NCBI GenBank assembly: GCA_903901055.1 | Contig: CAIUPO010000109.1 | Span: 1-64,000 of the forward strand | Reading direction: 5' to 3' | DNA from: an uncultured Bacteroidota bacterium | Lineage (GTDB): Bacteria; Bacteroidota; Bacteroidia; JABEUT01 | Length of the DNA stretch: 64,000 nucleotides | Part shown: positions 8,499 through 15,634 of the stretch, in pieces | How positions within the stretch are numbered: the first letter of the stretch is position 1 | Layout: each line of letters starts with the position of its first letter | The notes under the pieces: model-generated | What the model was told of the DNA's origin: nothing | The model's input: only the letters and a program-made list of their open reading frames with translations | The model's database searches: none | Program-made: the position numbers and the translations under genes

Positions 8499-8506
8499 CA
8501 AAAATA
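8499..8506 (-). promoter_or_regulatory. -7 promoter box TATTTTTG for parC
   Basis: Matches TAnnTTTG on the minus strand, 28 bp before the parC ATG at 8470. No -33 element was recognised. Confidence 0.45.
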
Positions 8507-8578
8507 AGCGTTTCGAGAGATAAGTGATGAAATATGAAGGATAAGATATGAACGATTATTAAACAAGCAAGTAACATG

Positions 8579-8659
8579 GTCATGCTGAACTTATTTCAGT
8601 ACCCAAATAATATGTTCATGCTTTGATAGTTTGGGATGCTGAAACAAGTTCAGCATGAC
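8579..8659. repeat. inverted repeat, GTCATGCTGAAC family
   Basis: Left arm 8579-8604 starts GTCATGCTGAACTTATTTCA; right arm 8633-8659 is its reverse complement with two mismatches and one extra base. A solo copy of the right arm lies at 16053-16079 in the ccmE-ccmF gap. The 477-bp gap 8471-8947 holds this element, the parC promoter region and the separate element at 8740-8936; I see no gene in it. Confidence 0.8.
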
Positions 8660-8739
8660 GACTGCCTGTTTGCTATTCAAAATTGAAAACCCAATGTTAA
8701 ATTTTGAGTATTTCTTTCAAAATCCGATTATGCAACTAT

Positions 8740-8936
8740 ATGCAACGTTACGCAACACTTTTGCATATTTTCAATTTCCTAAAACAAACAAACGCCCATT
8801 TAATATACTGACAAGCTATCACTTACACACAAAATACACATTTTATAAAACTATTTAAAATGTTGTTCTAATATTTAAAAAGTAAATATTGTATAATAAT
8901 TATGGTCAATGACTTTTAAGAAAACAACAAATATTT
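8740..8936. repeat. duplicated intergenic element, copy A
   Basis: Block 1 (8740-8774) contains ATGCAACGTTACGCAACAC followed by TTTTGCATATTTTCAA and matches 45675-45709 at 33 of 35 positions. Block 2 (8904-8936) starts GGTCAATGACTTTT, identical to 45831-45844, and stays similar beyond. The middle ~130 bp is not conserved. The element ends 11 bp from the stop codon of the minus-strand gene at 8948. Confidence 0.7.
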
Positions 8937-8947
8937 ACAGGTGGAGA

Positions 8948-9505
8948 TTATTTTATCTCCTTCCCGTTTTCGTCGTAGTTGCGGGTTTGTTTGGCTAAGT
9001 CGTCGGTATAGGTAGTTTCGCTTTTAACTTTTCCGCTTTCATAATATTCTTTACCCTTGCCATTCTTCACACCAGCAGTATAGGGGGTTTCCCAGTTTAA
9101 TTTACCACTTTCGTAATACTGTTTTTCAACACCGTTTATTGTATTGTCTGTAAAAGGAATCTCAAATTCAATTATGCCTGTTTTATAATACCATTTTTCA
9201 ACACCGTTTTTCTTACCACCCACATAAGGAGTTTCACTGGCAATAAATCCCCCTTTGTGATATTCCCTTACAACGCCATAAGGCTTGCCATCCAAATAAA
9301 CAATAAGCCGGTAATAGGGGGCAGAGGTATCTTTCGTAATAACACTTCCGACATCCATGTATTCAATCCACTTACCCTGCTTTATGCCTTTAATGGATAC
9401 ATTTTTTGCTTCGGCTTTATTAGTAAATCCTTCCCGCTGCGCAATGGCAGAAAGACTTAAAGAGGTAAATGCAAAAATGAATGTTACAATTCGTTTTGTC
9501 CCCAT
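8948..9505 (-). CDS. exported YwqK/MORN-type repeat protein (paralogue 1 of 4)
   Basis: A 185-residue protein with a Sec signal peptide (cleavage after SLSAIAQ, about residue 22). A family-specific segment FTNKAEAKN, GKWIEYMD and a Y-R-L-I-V-Y-L-D-G strand follow, then about four 24-residue repeats of the pattern YYESGKLxxExPYTxGxKNG. The final DENGKEIK caps the repeat stack. Repeats of this kind (MORN_2/YwqK) form beta-hairpin ladders; database labels such as 'YwqK antitoxin' rest on repeat similarity, and no toxin is visible here. Role unknown, probably periplasmic or surface. A TACTTTTG box sits 8 bp before the ATG, so it is probably transcribed alone. Confidence 0.75.
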   Translation of the reverse strand: MGTKRIVTFIFAFTSLSLSAIAQREGFTNKAEAKNVSIKGIKQGKWIEYMDVGSVITKDTSAPYYRLIVYLDGKPYGVVREYHKGGFIASETPYVGGKKNGVEKWYYKTGIIEFEIPFTDNTINGVEKQYYESGKLNWETPYTAGVKNGKGKEYYESGKVKSETTYTDDLAKQTRNYDENGKEIK

Positions 9506-9513
9506 GGCTAATT

Positions 9514-9521
9514 CAAAAGTA
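9514..9521 (-). promoter_or_regulatory. -7 promoter box TACTTTTG, paralogue 1
   Basis: Exact TAnnTTTG on the minus strand, ending 8 bp before the ATG at 9505. This predicts an almost leaderless transcript. Confidence 0.55.
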
Positions 9522-9656
9522 ACATTTCTTATAATTATTCCCCATTAAATTCAATTTGTGACGCCGTTATAACGGATAAAACCGGGGATTATTATAAAAC
9601 GATAAAAGCAAAGGAGTTATTAAACATATTTTAACAATAACACCGTTCGGCAAACT

Positions 9657-11294
9657 TTATTCCCCTCCTATTCCATAGTGTTTAGTTTCAACCTTCTTGC
9701 CATCCGTATATGAAGTCTGGGATTTCAAAACTCCATTCTCATAGTACTCTTTTTCAACTCCATCTTCTTTTCCATTTTTAAATGGATAATCGTGATGCGG
9801 CTTTCCGTTTTCGTAATATGTATGGGCAACACCGTTCTCTAAATCCATTGAGTAAGGGTATTCCCCTTTTAATTTCCCGTTCATATAGTATTCTTTCTGT
9901 ACCCCTTCTCTTTTGCCATCCACATAGAAATATTTGCTTTTTATTTTTCCAATCGGATAATACTCAATAACTACCCCGTTACGCTGATCATCCTTATAGG
10001 AATAAGTACCTGAAACCCCTCCTTCTTCATAATACATTTTCACTGTCCCGTTTCTATTCCCGTCTTTTTTGGGCCACTCCCCTTTTATTTTCCCGCTTGG
10101 GAAGTACTCCTTTTGAATCCCGTTTGGCAGCCCATTTCTGTAAGGATATTCACCCGACAACACCCCATTTTGATAAAACTCTTTAGCAACGCCATCCTCC
10201 AGACTGTCGGTATAAGGATATTCACCCTTTAAACTCCCGCTTTCATAGTATTCTTTAATGAGCCCATTTTTTTTGCCATTGGTATAAGGCCATTCCCCTT
10301 TGGGGTTTCCATTTTCGAAATATTCCCGTTGAACCCCGTTACGTTTACCATCAATATAGGTCCATTCCCCTTTAATTTTACCGCTTTCGTAATATTCATT
10401 TTGTATACCGGTTTCCTTCCCGGCAACGTAATTCCACTGGCCTTTCAGTTGCCCATTTTCGTAATACTCTTTTTGTATGCCATCTTCATTGTCGTCTGCA
10501 TAATTCCATTCGCCTTTTATTTTTCCGCTTTCGTAATATGCTTTGGTGAGGCCATTTTGTTTTCCTTTTATATAGGTGTATTCATTCTTCAATACGCCAC
10601 TTTCATAATACTTTTTTGCAATACCATCTTCAAGGCTGTCGGTGTAAGGAAATTCACCTTTCAGTTGCCCGCTTTCGTAATAATCTTTTACCAATCCATT
10701 TTTCCTTCCGTTAGAATAAGGCCATTCCGTTTTTAGTTTCCCGCTTTCATAATACTCTTTCAAAAGTCCGTTTCTTTTTCCGGCCGTATATGGGAATTCC
10801 CCTTCAAGGGCTCCGCTCTCATAATATTCTTTAGTAACCCCATCCTGTTCACCTTTATCGTAAGGATATTCAAAATGCACTTTCCCACTTTCGTAATATT
10901 TTTTCACTATTCCAACCCTTTTGTCATCCTTATAGGTCACATCTTGCAGCAGTTTCCCGTCTTCATAATACCGTTGAGCATAACCGCTTCGTTTACCATC
11001 CACATAATGTGTGTATGAATACAATTTTCCACTTTTATAATACCCGTGTGTAGTGCCGAAAATCTTACCATCTTTATATATGGCAAGCCAGTAAAAAGGG
11101 GCATTGGGATCTTTGGTATCATCGTGATTACTGTCCTGATACACCATCCACTTGCCTACACGCATGGTGTCAACCATCCGGTTTTCGGCTTCTGCTTTAT
11201 TGGTGAAACTGCTATCGGATGCCGTTTGCGCCAATGCCGGAAACCCAATGCAGCAAAATCCTAAAATAAATACTATAAATAGTTTTGATTTCAT
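9657..11294 (-). CDS. large exported YwqK/MORN-type repeat protein (paralogue 2 of 4)
   Basis: A 545-residue protein. I start it at the internal ATG at 11294 (MKSKLFIVFILGF) because paralogue 4 begins MKSKLFFVVF; an in-frame ATG at 11315 would add seven residues before the signal peptide. After FTNKAEAEN and a 'GKWMVYQDS' strand come 19 tandem 24-residue units, YY(E)SGKLKGEYPYTDGKKNG-like, the last incomplete. Units 5-10 and 11-16 match one another in order, so a six-unit block was probably duplicated. It is the longest of four paralogues that share the signal peptide-FTNKAEA-repeat plan. Function unknown; export to the periplasm or surface is inferred from the signal peptide. Confidence 0.75.
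   Translation of the reverse strand: MKSKLFIVFILGFCCIGFPALAQTASDSSFTNKAEAENRMVDTMRVGKWMVYQDSNHDDTKDPNAPFYWLAIYKDGKIFGTTHGYYKSGKLYSYTHYVDGKRSGYAQRYYEDGKLLQDVTYKDDKRVGIVKKYYESGKVHFEYPYDKGEQDGVTKEYYESGALEGEFPYTAGKRNGLLKEYYESGKLKTEWPYSNGRKNGLVKDYYESGQLKGEFPYTDSLEDGIAKKYYESGVLKNEYTYIKGKQNGLTKAYYESGKIKGEWNYADDNEDGIQKEYYENGQLKGQWNYVAGKETGIQNEYYESGKIKGEWTYIDGKRNGVQREYFENGNPKGEWPYTNGKKNGLIKEYYESGSLKGEYPYTDSLEDGVAKEFYQNGVLSGEYPYRNGLPNGIQKEYFPSGKIKGEWPKKDGNRNGTVKMYYEEGGVSGTYSYKDDQRNGVVIEYYPIGKIKSKYFYVDGKREGVQKEYYMNGKLKGEYPYSMDLENGVAHTYYENGKPHHDYPFKNGKEDGVEKEYYENGVLKSQTSYTDGKKVETKHYGIGGE
9891..10754 (-). repeat. duplicated six-unit block inside the 545-residue repeat protein
   Basis: Units 5-10 (10323-10754) and 11-16 (9891-10322) correspond pairwise. 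Clearest are units 6/12, both with PYTDSLEDG, units 5/11 with EWPY.NG.KNGL, and units 10/16 with DGKR.GVQ.E. Each unit is 72 bp and each block 432 bp. Confidence 0.65.
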
Positions 11295-11303
11295 TTGTAA
11301 AAC

Positions 11304-11311
11304 CAAATGTA
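11304..11311 (-). promoter_or_regulatory. -7 promoter box TACATTTG, paralogue 2
   Basis: Exact TAnnTTTG on the minus strand, 9 bp before the ATG at 11294. Its location supports the internal start, because the upstream ATG at 11315 would precede the predicted transcription start. Confidence 0.55.
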
Positions 11312-11328
11312 ACATTTAATAGGATTTG

Positions 11329-12036
11329 TCATTTAATTTCCTTTCCGTTTTCATCGTAGCTTTTAACCGTCCCCGCCACATCATTGGTGAATAAGGTTTC
11401 GCTTTTCAGTTTACCGCTCTCGTAAAATTCCCTCCTTATTCCGTTTGCCTTATTATGTTCAAAATTCATTTCGATTTGAATTTTTCCGGATTCGAAATAC
11501 CATTTTAAAATTCCGCTTAATGAATCGTTGACGTAATACCCATCGCGCCGAACCTTGCCGCTTTCATAAAAGGATTTCACAGGCCCGTTCTTTTTCCCAT
11601 CTACATATATGAATACTGTATTTACCGTACCTGCATTATAATACCAGTTTTCTTTTCCGTTCTTTTTATCATCTTTAAAAGGCACGTCACCCCATCTGTT
11701 TCCGTTTTTGTAATAATACTTTTCAAGTCCGTTTTTTTTGCCGTTTACAAATGGAGCAAGTTCACAATCCAGTTGACCTGATTTGTAGTAGGAATGTGCA
11801 TTCCCAACCTTCACCCCATCCTTGTAATCAAGGATAGTATAGAAAGGGGCTCCGGTATCGGAGGTCGGGGTATATAGTGAATCTAAATATTCAACCCACT
11901 TGCCATCCTTTACGCCATTTTTCAATTCGTTTTTTGCTTCGGCTTTAGGATTTGTAAAACTACCTTGTGGCGTTTTTTGCCTGTCGGAAAAAAACGCCAC
12001 AGAAAAAGAAATAATCAGAATGAAATAAAGCCGCAT
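11329..12036 (-). CDS. exported YwqK/MORN-type repeat protein (paralogue 3 of 4)
   Basis: A 235-residue paralogue of the flanking proteins. Its signal peptide is MRLYFILIISFSVAFFS; the shared segment appears as FTNPKAEAKN followed by GKWVEYLDS, then about six 24-residue repeats (for example YYKNGNRWGDVPFKDDKKNG and FYESGKVRRDGYYVNDSLSG), and it ends DENGKEIK like paralogue 1. The signal peptide lacks a clear cleavage motif, so it may be retained as an anchor. TACATTTG at 12056-12063 lies 19 bp upstream. Function unknown. Confidence 0.72.
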   Translation of the reverse strand: MRLYFILIISFSVAFFSDRQKTPQGSFTNPKAEAKNELKNGVKDGKWVEYLDSLYTPTSDTGAPFYTILDYKDGVKVGNAHSYYKSGQLDCELAPFVNGKKNGLEKYYYKNGNRWGDVPFKDDKKNGKENWYYNAGTVNTVFIYVDGKKNGPVKSFYESGKVRRDGYYVNDSLSGILKWYFESGKIQIEMNFEHNKANGIRREFYESGKLKSETLFTNDVAGTVKSYDENGKEIK

Positions 12037-12055
12037 GATGTAATTAAAATCGACT

Positions 12056-12063
12056 CAAATGTA
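12056..12063 (-). promoter_or_regulatory. -7 promoter box TACATTTG, paralogue 3
   Basis: Exact TAnnTTTG on the minus strand, 19 bp before the ATG at 12036; same box sequence as for paralogue 2. Confidence 0.5.
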
Positions 12064-12076
12064 CTATTTCCCCGGG

Positions 12077-12856
12077 TCACTTTATTACCTTACCGGTTTC
12101 ATCGTATATTGTAGTAGCTCCCGGCACGCCATTGGCGAAGATAGTTTCGAACTTTAATTTCCCGCTTTCAAAATATTCTTTCAACGAGCCATCAATCTTA
12201 TCATCCTTGCAAGGGTATTCTCTCTTTACATTTCCGTTTTCGTAATATTCTTTCAGAGTTCCGTTTCGCTTGCCTGAGGTAAATGGATATTCGCCGCTTA
12301 GTTTACCATTTTTATAATAGTCTTTTTCAAGCCCGTCCTGCAAGTTATTTGTGTAAGGGAATTCACCTTTTATTGTTCCATTATCATAGTACTCTTTTGC
12401 TACTCCATTTTGTTTTCCATCGGTAAAAGGATATTCCCCTTTCAGTTTCCCGTTTTTCCAGAAAACCTTAGTAACGCCAGTCTTCTTATCATTGCTGAAG
12501 GTGGCTTCTCCCCTACTCTTCCCGTCAGGGTAATACATTTTTTCCACTCCGTTTTTCTTGCCGTTTATGTATGGAATTTCATCACAAATTTTGCCGTTTT
12601 TATAATAGGTTTTTACAATTCCAACAGGATTGCCTTCGCTGTTATAGGAGGTAAGCTTGTAATATGGGGCATTCGTATCAGAAGACCTTTCAAAATTACT
12701 ATCAAAATAAGCTACCCATTTGCCAACACGTGTCATACTCAACAATACATTCTTAGCTTCGGCTTTATTGGTGAAGGCTGTGGTATCGATAGGTTGTTGC
12801 GCAAATGCATTACATGCAATGAATGTAAATACAACAAAGAATAGTTTTGATTTCAT
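12077..12856 (-). CDS. exported YwqK/MORN-type repeat protein (paralogue 4 of 4)
   Basis: A 259-residue protein with signal peptide MKSKLFFVVFTFIACNAFAQ, the shared FTNKAEAKN segment (about 28-36), GKWVAYFDS, and about seven 24-residue repeats ending DETGKVIK. The repeats PYTNNLQDGLEKDYYKNGKL and PFTSGKRNGTLKEYYENGN are close to those of paralogue 2, pointing to gene duplication within the cluster. A near-consensus TACCTTTA box (12861-12868) lies 4 bp before the ATG. It stands divergently from the DUF2806 gene. Function unknown. Confidence 0.75.
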   Translation of the reverse strand: MKSKLFFVVFTFIACNAFAQQPIDTTAFTNKAEAKNVLLSMTRVGKWVAYFDSNFERSSDTNAPYYKLTSYNSEGNPVGIVKTYYKNGKICDEIPYINGKKNGVEKMYYPDGKSRGEATFSNDKKTGVTKVFWKNGKLKGEYPFTDGKQNGVAKEYYDNGTIKGEFPYTNNLQDGLEKDYYKNGKLSGEYPFTSGKRNGTLKEYYENGNVKREYPCKDDKIDGSLKEYFESGKLKFETIFANGVPGATTIYDETGKVIK

Positions 12857-12901
12857 TGGCTAAAGGTAGTATTTCTAGGGAAAGGGTAAGGAAAAGACAA
12901 A

Positions 12902-12932
12902 TTGAGAAGCAAGTTTCTTTTAAGTATCTTTG
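12902..12932 (+). promoter_or_regulatory. Bacteroidota promoter TTG-N20-TATCTTTG
   Basis: TTG at 12902-12904 and TATCTTTG at 12925-12932 separated by 20 bp, close to the known -33/-7 spacing. The box ends 26 bp before the ATG of the DUF2806 gene. Confidence 0.6.
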
Positions 12933-12958
12933 TATTTTAGTTATAAAAATACTTATAT

Positions 12959-13918
12959 ATGAGTGAAAACAGCCTTATAAAAATCGAAGGTAAACCTGTT
13001 GAAAAATTGATTGATGTCATTAGTAAAGGTATTGGGACTGTTTATAGACCAAGAGCCATTCGAAAAGAAGCAGAGGCTGAAGCATATAAAATTGAAATAA
13101 TTGAGAGAGCTAAATCAAAAGCGCTTGCTGAAGGAAAAGAAATAGATGCAGAAGTTTCAGCACGGATAAACCAGAGGCTTTTACACCAAGAAACAAGGCG
13201 TCAGTTAAATATTGATAATGTGGCCGAAATTGCTGCAAAGCAACTTGAACGGGAAACTACAATTTCTGAAGAACAGGTTAATGATGATTGGACCACACGC
13301 TTTTTTAATATTGTAAAAGACATTTCTGAAATAGAAATGCAAACGCTTTGGGGAAGAATTTTAGCTGGTGAAGTGAAACACCCTAAATCCTTTTCCTTAA
13401 GAACACTTGAATTGCTCAAAAACCTTAATAAAGATGAGGCAGAAATATTTATGAAAATAGGAACCCACGCGATAAAAACAATTAATAATTATAAATTCAT
13501 ATTTCGAGGGAATTATAAAAATGTGGAGAAGTTTTTTACATATTCAGATATATCTCGACTAATTGAATGTGGTCTAATTCAACCCGGAGATACTATATCG
13601 TTACAATACAATACAAATAAAGAAGGGTATAGTTGTAGTTATTGGACAGAGAATTATGTAACATTTATTAACATTAAACCGAACAGTCCTTTTATCAATA
13701 TTCCAATTTATCCTTTCACTAATTCTGGATGTGAGCTATTGAATTTGATTAAAGCTGATACACCTTTTGAATACATTTCATTATTTGCTAAAGCATACAT
13801 GTCTAACTTGTTCGGAAATAAAAAAGATAATGTTGATGTTAAATTTACTGAAATTGTGAGTTGGGAAAATGAAATCTTTATATATGATGAAGAAAACTTA
13901 AAAGACTTCTCTTTTTAA
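12959..13918 (+). CDS. DUF2806-domain protein
   Basis: A 319-residue cytoplasmic protein. The N-terminal third is a charged helix (EAEAEAYKIEIIERAKSKAL, ISARINQRLLHQETRRQ-like). The centre has the family-typical sequence EIEMQTLWGRILAGEVKHPKSFSLRTLELLKNL at about 129-160, here quoted in part: LWGRILAGEVKHP and FSLRTLELLKNL. The C-terminal part is beta-rich and ends EENLKDFSF. DUF2806 proteins are of unknown function and are often single genes in variable regions, sometimes near defence genes; I infer nothing stronger. It has its own good promoter and lies between the repeat-protein cluster and the ccm genes. Confidence 0.7.
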   Translation: MSENSLIKIEGKPVEKLIDVISKGIGTVYRPRAIRKEAEAEAYKIEIIERAKSKALAEGKEIDAEVSARINQRLLHQETRRQLNIDNVAEIAAKQLERETTISEEQVNDDWTTRFFNIVKDISEIEMQTLWGRILAGEVKHPKSFSLRTLELLKNLNKDEAEIFMKIGTHAIKTINNYKFIFRGNYKNVEKFFTYSDISRLIECGLIQPGDTISLQYNTNKEGYSCSYWTENYVTFINIKPNSPFINIPIYPFTNSGCELLNLIKADTPFEYISLFAKAYMSNLFGNKKDNVDVKFTEIVSWENEIFIYDEENLKDFSF

Positions 13919-13937
13919 TCTTCCTGTCTTTTCTTCC

Positions 13938-13945
13938 TACCTTTG
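13938..13945 (+). promoter_or_regulatory. -7 promoter box TACCTTTG for ccm operon
   Basis: Exact TAnnTTTG ending 6 bp before the chosen ccmB ATG at 13952. This favours that ATG over the in-frame TTG at 13943, which lies inside the box. Confidence 0.6.
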
Positions 13946-13951
13946 CCCCGC

Positions 13952-14602
13952 ATGAACCAGATAATGGCAATTATACAAAGGGAGCTGAGGCATGAGTTGC
14001 GCAGCCGCAAAGCATGGCTTGCCATTATGCTTTACACGGGCAGTACGGTATATATTAGCTACCTCGGCATGCAAAACATTACCGATGCATCTACTCATAA
14101 CGCAGTGTTCTGGCTTTTAATCATCTTTATTTCCATGTTTGCTACTTCGGGCAGCTTTGCCGGCAGGGAGAGCGAGATGTTTTACATTTATACGCTTGTA
14201 TCACCGGGCAGGTTTATATTGGCACGCCTTATTTATAACGGGGTTTTCCTGCTTTCTGTAAGCCTGCTGGCTTTTGTAATCTTCACATTTTTTATTGGCT
14301 TCGGGGAAACAAACCTCTTGCTCTTCCTCAGTACGCTCTTGCTGACTGTATGGGGTATTTCATCCTTACTTACCATGTCGTTTTCCATAGCCTCTAAAGG
14401 TGGAGGCGGTTTCACCCTAATGGCTGTGTTGAGCTTCCCATTGCTTGTGCCACTCCTTATGACTGCCCAGCATCTTTCTGAATTAAGTCTTGCAGGTCAA
14501 AGTAGCCCTGGTTATGGAGGTTATATATCGGTTTTACTCGCTTTAGATGCCATGATTGCAGCCCTCTGCTATTTATTATTTCCCTATCTTTGGCGCGATT
14601 AA
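13952..14602 (+). CDS. ccmB: heme exporter / cytochrome c maturation protein CcmB
   Basis: A 216-residue polytopic membrane protein with six hydrophobic spans and the CcmB family start (IIQRELRHELRSRKAWLAIMLY), followed by FAGRESEMFYIYTLVSPGRF, a conserved cytoplasmic loop. CcmB is a permease subunit of the CcmABCD complex that drives release of haem-loaded CcmE. The ATP-binding partner CcmA is not adjacent and must be encoded elsewhere. The next gene, ccmC, starts 64 bp on, separated by a CAGTGGTCAGT-family repeat. Start chosen from the promoter; ATG at 13964 is also possible. Confidence 0.88.
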   Translation: MNQIMAIIQRELRHELRSRKAWLAIMLYTGSTVYISYLGMQNITDASTHNAVFWLLIIFISMFATSGSFAGRESEMFYIYTLVSPGRFILARLIYNGVFLLSVSLLAFVIFTFFIGFGETNLLLFLSTLLLTVWGISSLLTMSFSIASKGGGGFTLMAVLSFPLLVPLLMTAQHLSELSLAGQSSPGYGGYISVLLALDAMIAALCYLLFPYLWRD

Positions 14603-14609
14603 AATCCAA

Positions 14610-14640
14610 GTGGTCAGTGGATAGTGGTCAGTGGTCAGTT
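14610..14640. repeat. CAGTGGTCAGT-family repeat between ccmB and ccmC
   Basis: Three GTGGTCAGT words in 31 bp (GTGGTCAGTGGATAGTGGTC then AGTGGTCAGTT), in the middle of the ccm operon. Same family as 5011-5038, 26841-26875 and 58151-58234. Confidence 0.75.
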
Positions 14641-14666
14641 TGGAGTAAAAAAAGAAGAATCTTAGC

Positions 14667-15368
14667 ATGATAAAAAAAGGAATCTTATATAAATCGTGGT
14701 GGAAGTATCTCTGCATTATTTTCCTTGCCTATACTGTGATAGCAGGTTTCCTGATACCTGTTCCGGTTAAGCCAATCCTACACGAAACAATTCGCAATTT
14801 ATACTTCCACGTTTGCATGTGGTTTGCTATGATGTTTATACTTACAGTCTCTTTGTATTATAGTATTATGTATCTGCGCAACCCAAAAGAGGACTATGAT
14901 ATTATTGCCTCCCAATGTTCTTATGTAGGACTAATTTTTGGAATACTTGGACTTATTACAGGGGCATTATGGGCTACTTATACATGGGAAGGGGGCACTG
15001 GAGGCGCCGGATGGATTAGCGACCCGAAAATTAATGGTGCATTTATTGCCCTGCTTAGTTACTTTGCTTACGTAGTACTCCGGAACGCTATGGACGATGA
15101 GCAAAAAAGGTCCCGTATTTCTGCAGTTTATAACATATTTGCTTATGTAATGATGATGGTGTTTATTATGATTTACCCAAGACTGAGCAATGTGGATTCC
15201 ATGCACCCCGGCAACGGCGGAAACCCAGGCTTTAACAGCTATGATTTAGACAGCCACATGCGCATGGTATTTTACCCGGCCGTTATAGGCTGGATACTAC
15301 TTTGCTGCTGGATTACATCCATTAACATCCGCACTGAAAGGATTAAACGATATTTACACAACATTTAG
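14667..15368 (+). CDS. ccmC: cytochrome c maturation haem-handling protein CcmC
   Basis: A 233-residue six-helix membrane protein of the CcmC/CcsA haem-handling superfamily. His-containing loops lie near HETIRNLYFHVCMWFAMMF (about 39-57) and DSMHPGNGG (about 179-187), the usual places for haem-ligating histidines. The tryptophan-rich motif between helices 3 and 4 is divergent: ATYTWEGGTGGAGWISDPK instead of the WGtyWxWDxR pattern. CcmC attaches haem to periplasmic CcmE. It is followed 11 bp later by the ccmD-like gene. Confidence 0.88.
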   Translation: MIKKGILYKSWWKYLCIIFLAYTVIAGFLIPVPVKPILHETIRNLYFHVCMWFAMMFILTVSLYYSIMYLRNPKEDYDIIASQCSYVGLIFGILGLITGALWATYTWEGGTGGAGWISDPKINGAFIALLSYFAYVVLRNAMDDEQKRSRISAVYNIFAYVMMMVFIMIYPRLSNVDSMHPGNGGNPGFNSYDLDSHMRMVFYPAVIGWILLCCWITSINIRTERIKRYLHNI

Positions 15369-15379
15369 CATATTTTATT

Positions 15380-15631
15380 ATGAGGAAAGTCAGTTTTTTT
15401 GTCTCGGTAATGCTCTTACTTTGCGGTGTAAATTCACATGCGCAAACAACCACTTCAGCCGCCCCATTACAAATGGCTGATGGAATGAGAAGCAACGGAA
15501 TGATTTATGTGGTAGTTGGGGTGTTGGTTATCATTTTGGTTGGCTTACTGGCATATCTTGTTGGTATTGACAGGAAGGTTTCGCGGGTGGAAAAAAGCAT
15601 AGAAGAAGCAAAACAAGACAAGTCAAAATAA
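15380..15631 (+). CDS. CcmD-like small membrane protein
   Basis: An 83-residue protein with a signal peptide (cleavage after NSHAQ, about residue 22), one transmembrane helix (IYVVVGVLVIILVGLLAYLV, about 42-61), then a charged cytoplasmic tail (DRKVSRVEKSIEEAKQDKSK). Size, single helix and position between ccmC and ccmE match the Bacteroidota CcmD family, which has little sequence identity to proteobacterial CcmD. CcmD holds CcmE to CcmABC. It lies 3 bp before ccmE. Confidence 0.75.
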   Translation: MRKVSFFVSVMLLLCGVNSHAQTTTSAAPLQMADGMRSNGMIYVVVGVLVIILVGLLAYLVGIDRKVSRVEKSIEEAKQDKSK

Positions 15632-15634
15632 ACC

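Noticed and set aside
8655-8858. 67-codon frame in the parC-repeat-protein gap
   Set aside because: Begins in the GTCATGCTGAAC repeat and crosses the duplicated element; composition is noncoding-like.
10329-10736. 135-codon open frame on the plus strand
   Set aside because: Antisense shadow of the repeat-protein gene; its repeated IF/PF/FV words mirror the coding repeats.
9657-11294. 72-bp periodic repeats resembling a CRISPR-like array
   Set aside because: The period is a whole number of codons, the repeats are degenerate, and the strand has an open frame with signal peptide; this is a repeat protein.
8948-12856. A YwqK-type toxin-antitoxin locus
   Set aside because: All four products are exported repeat proteins and no toxin gene is adjacent.
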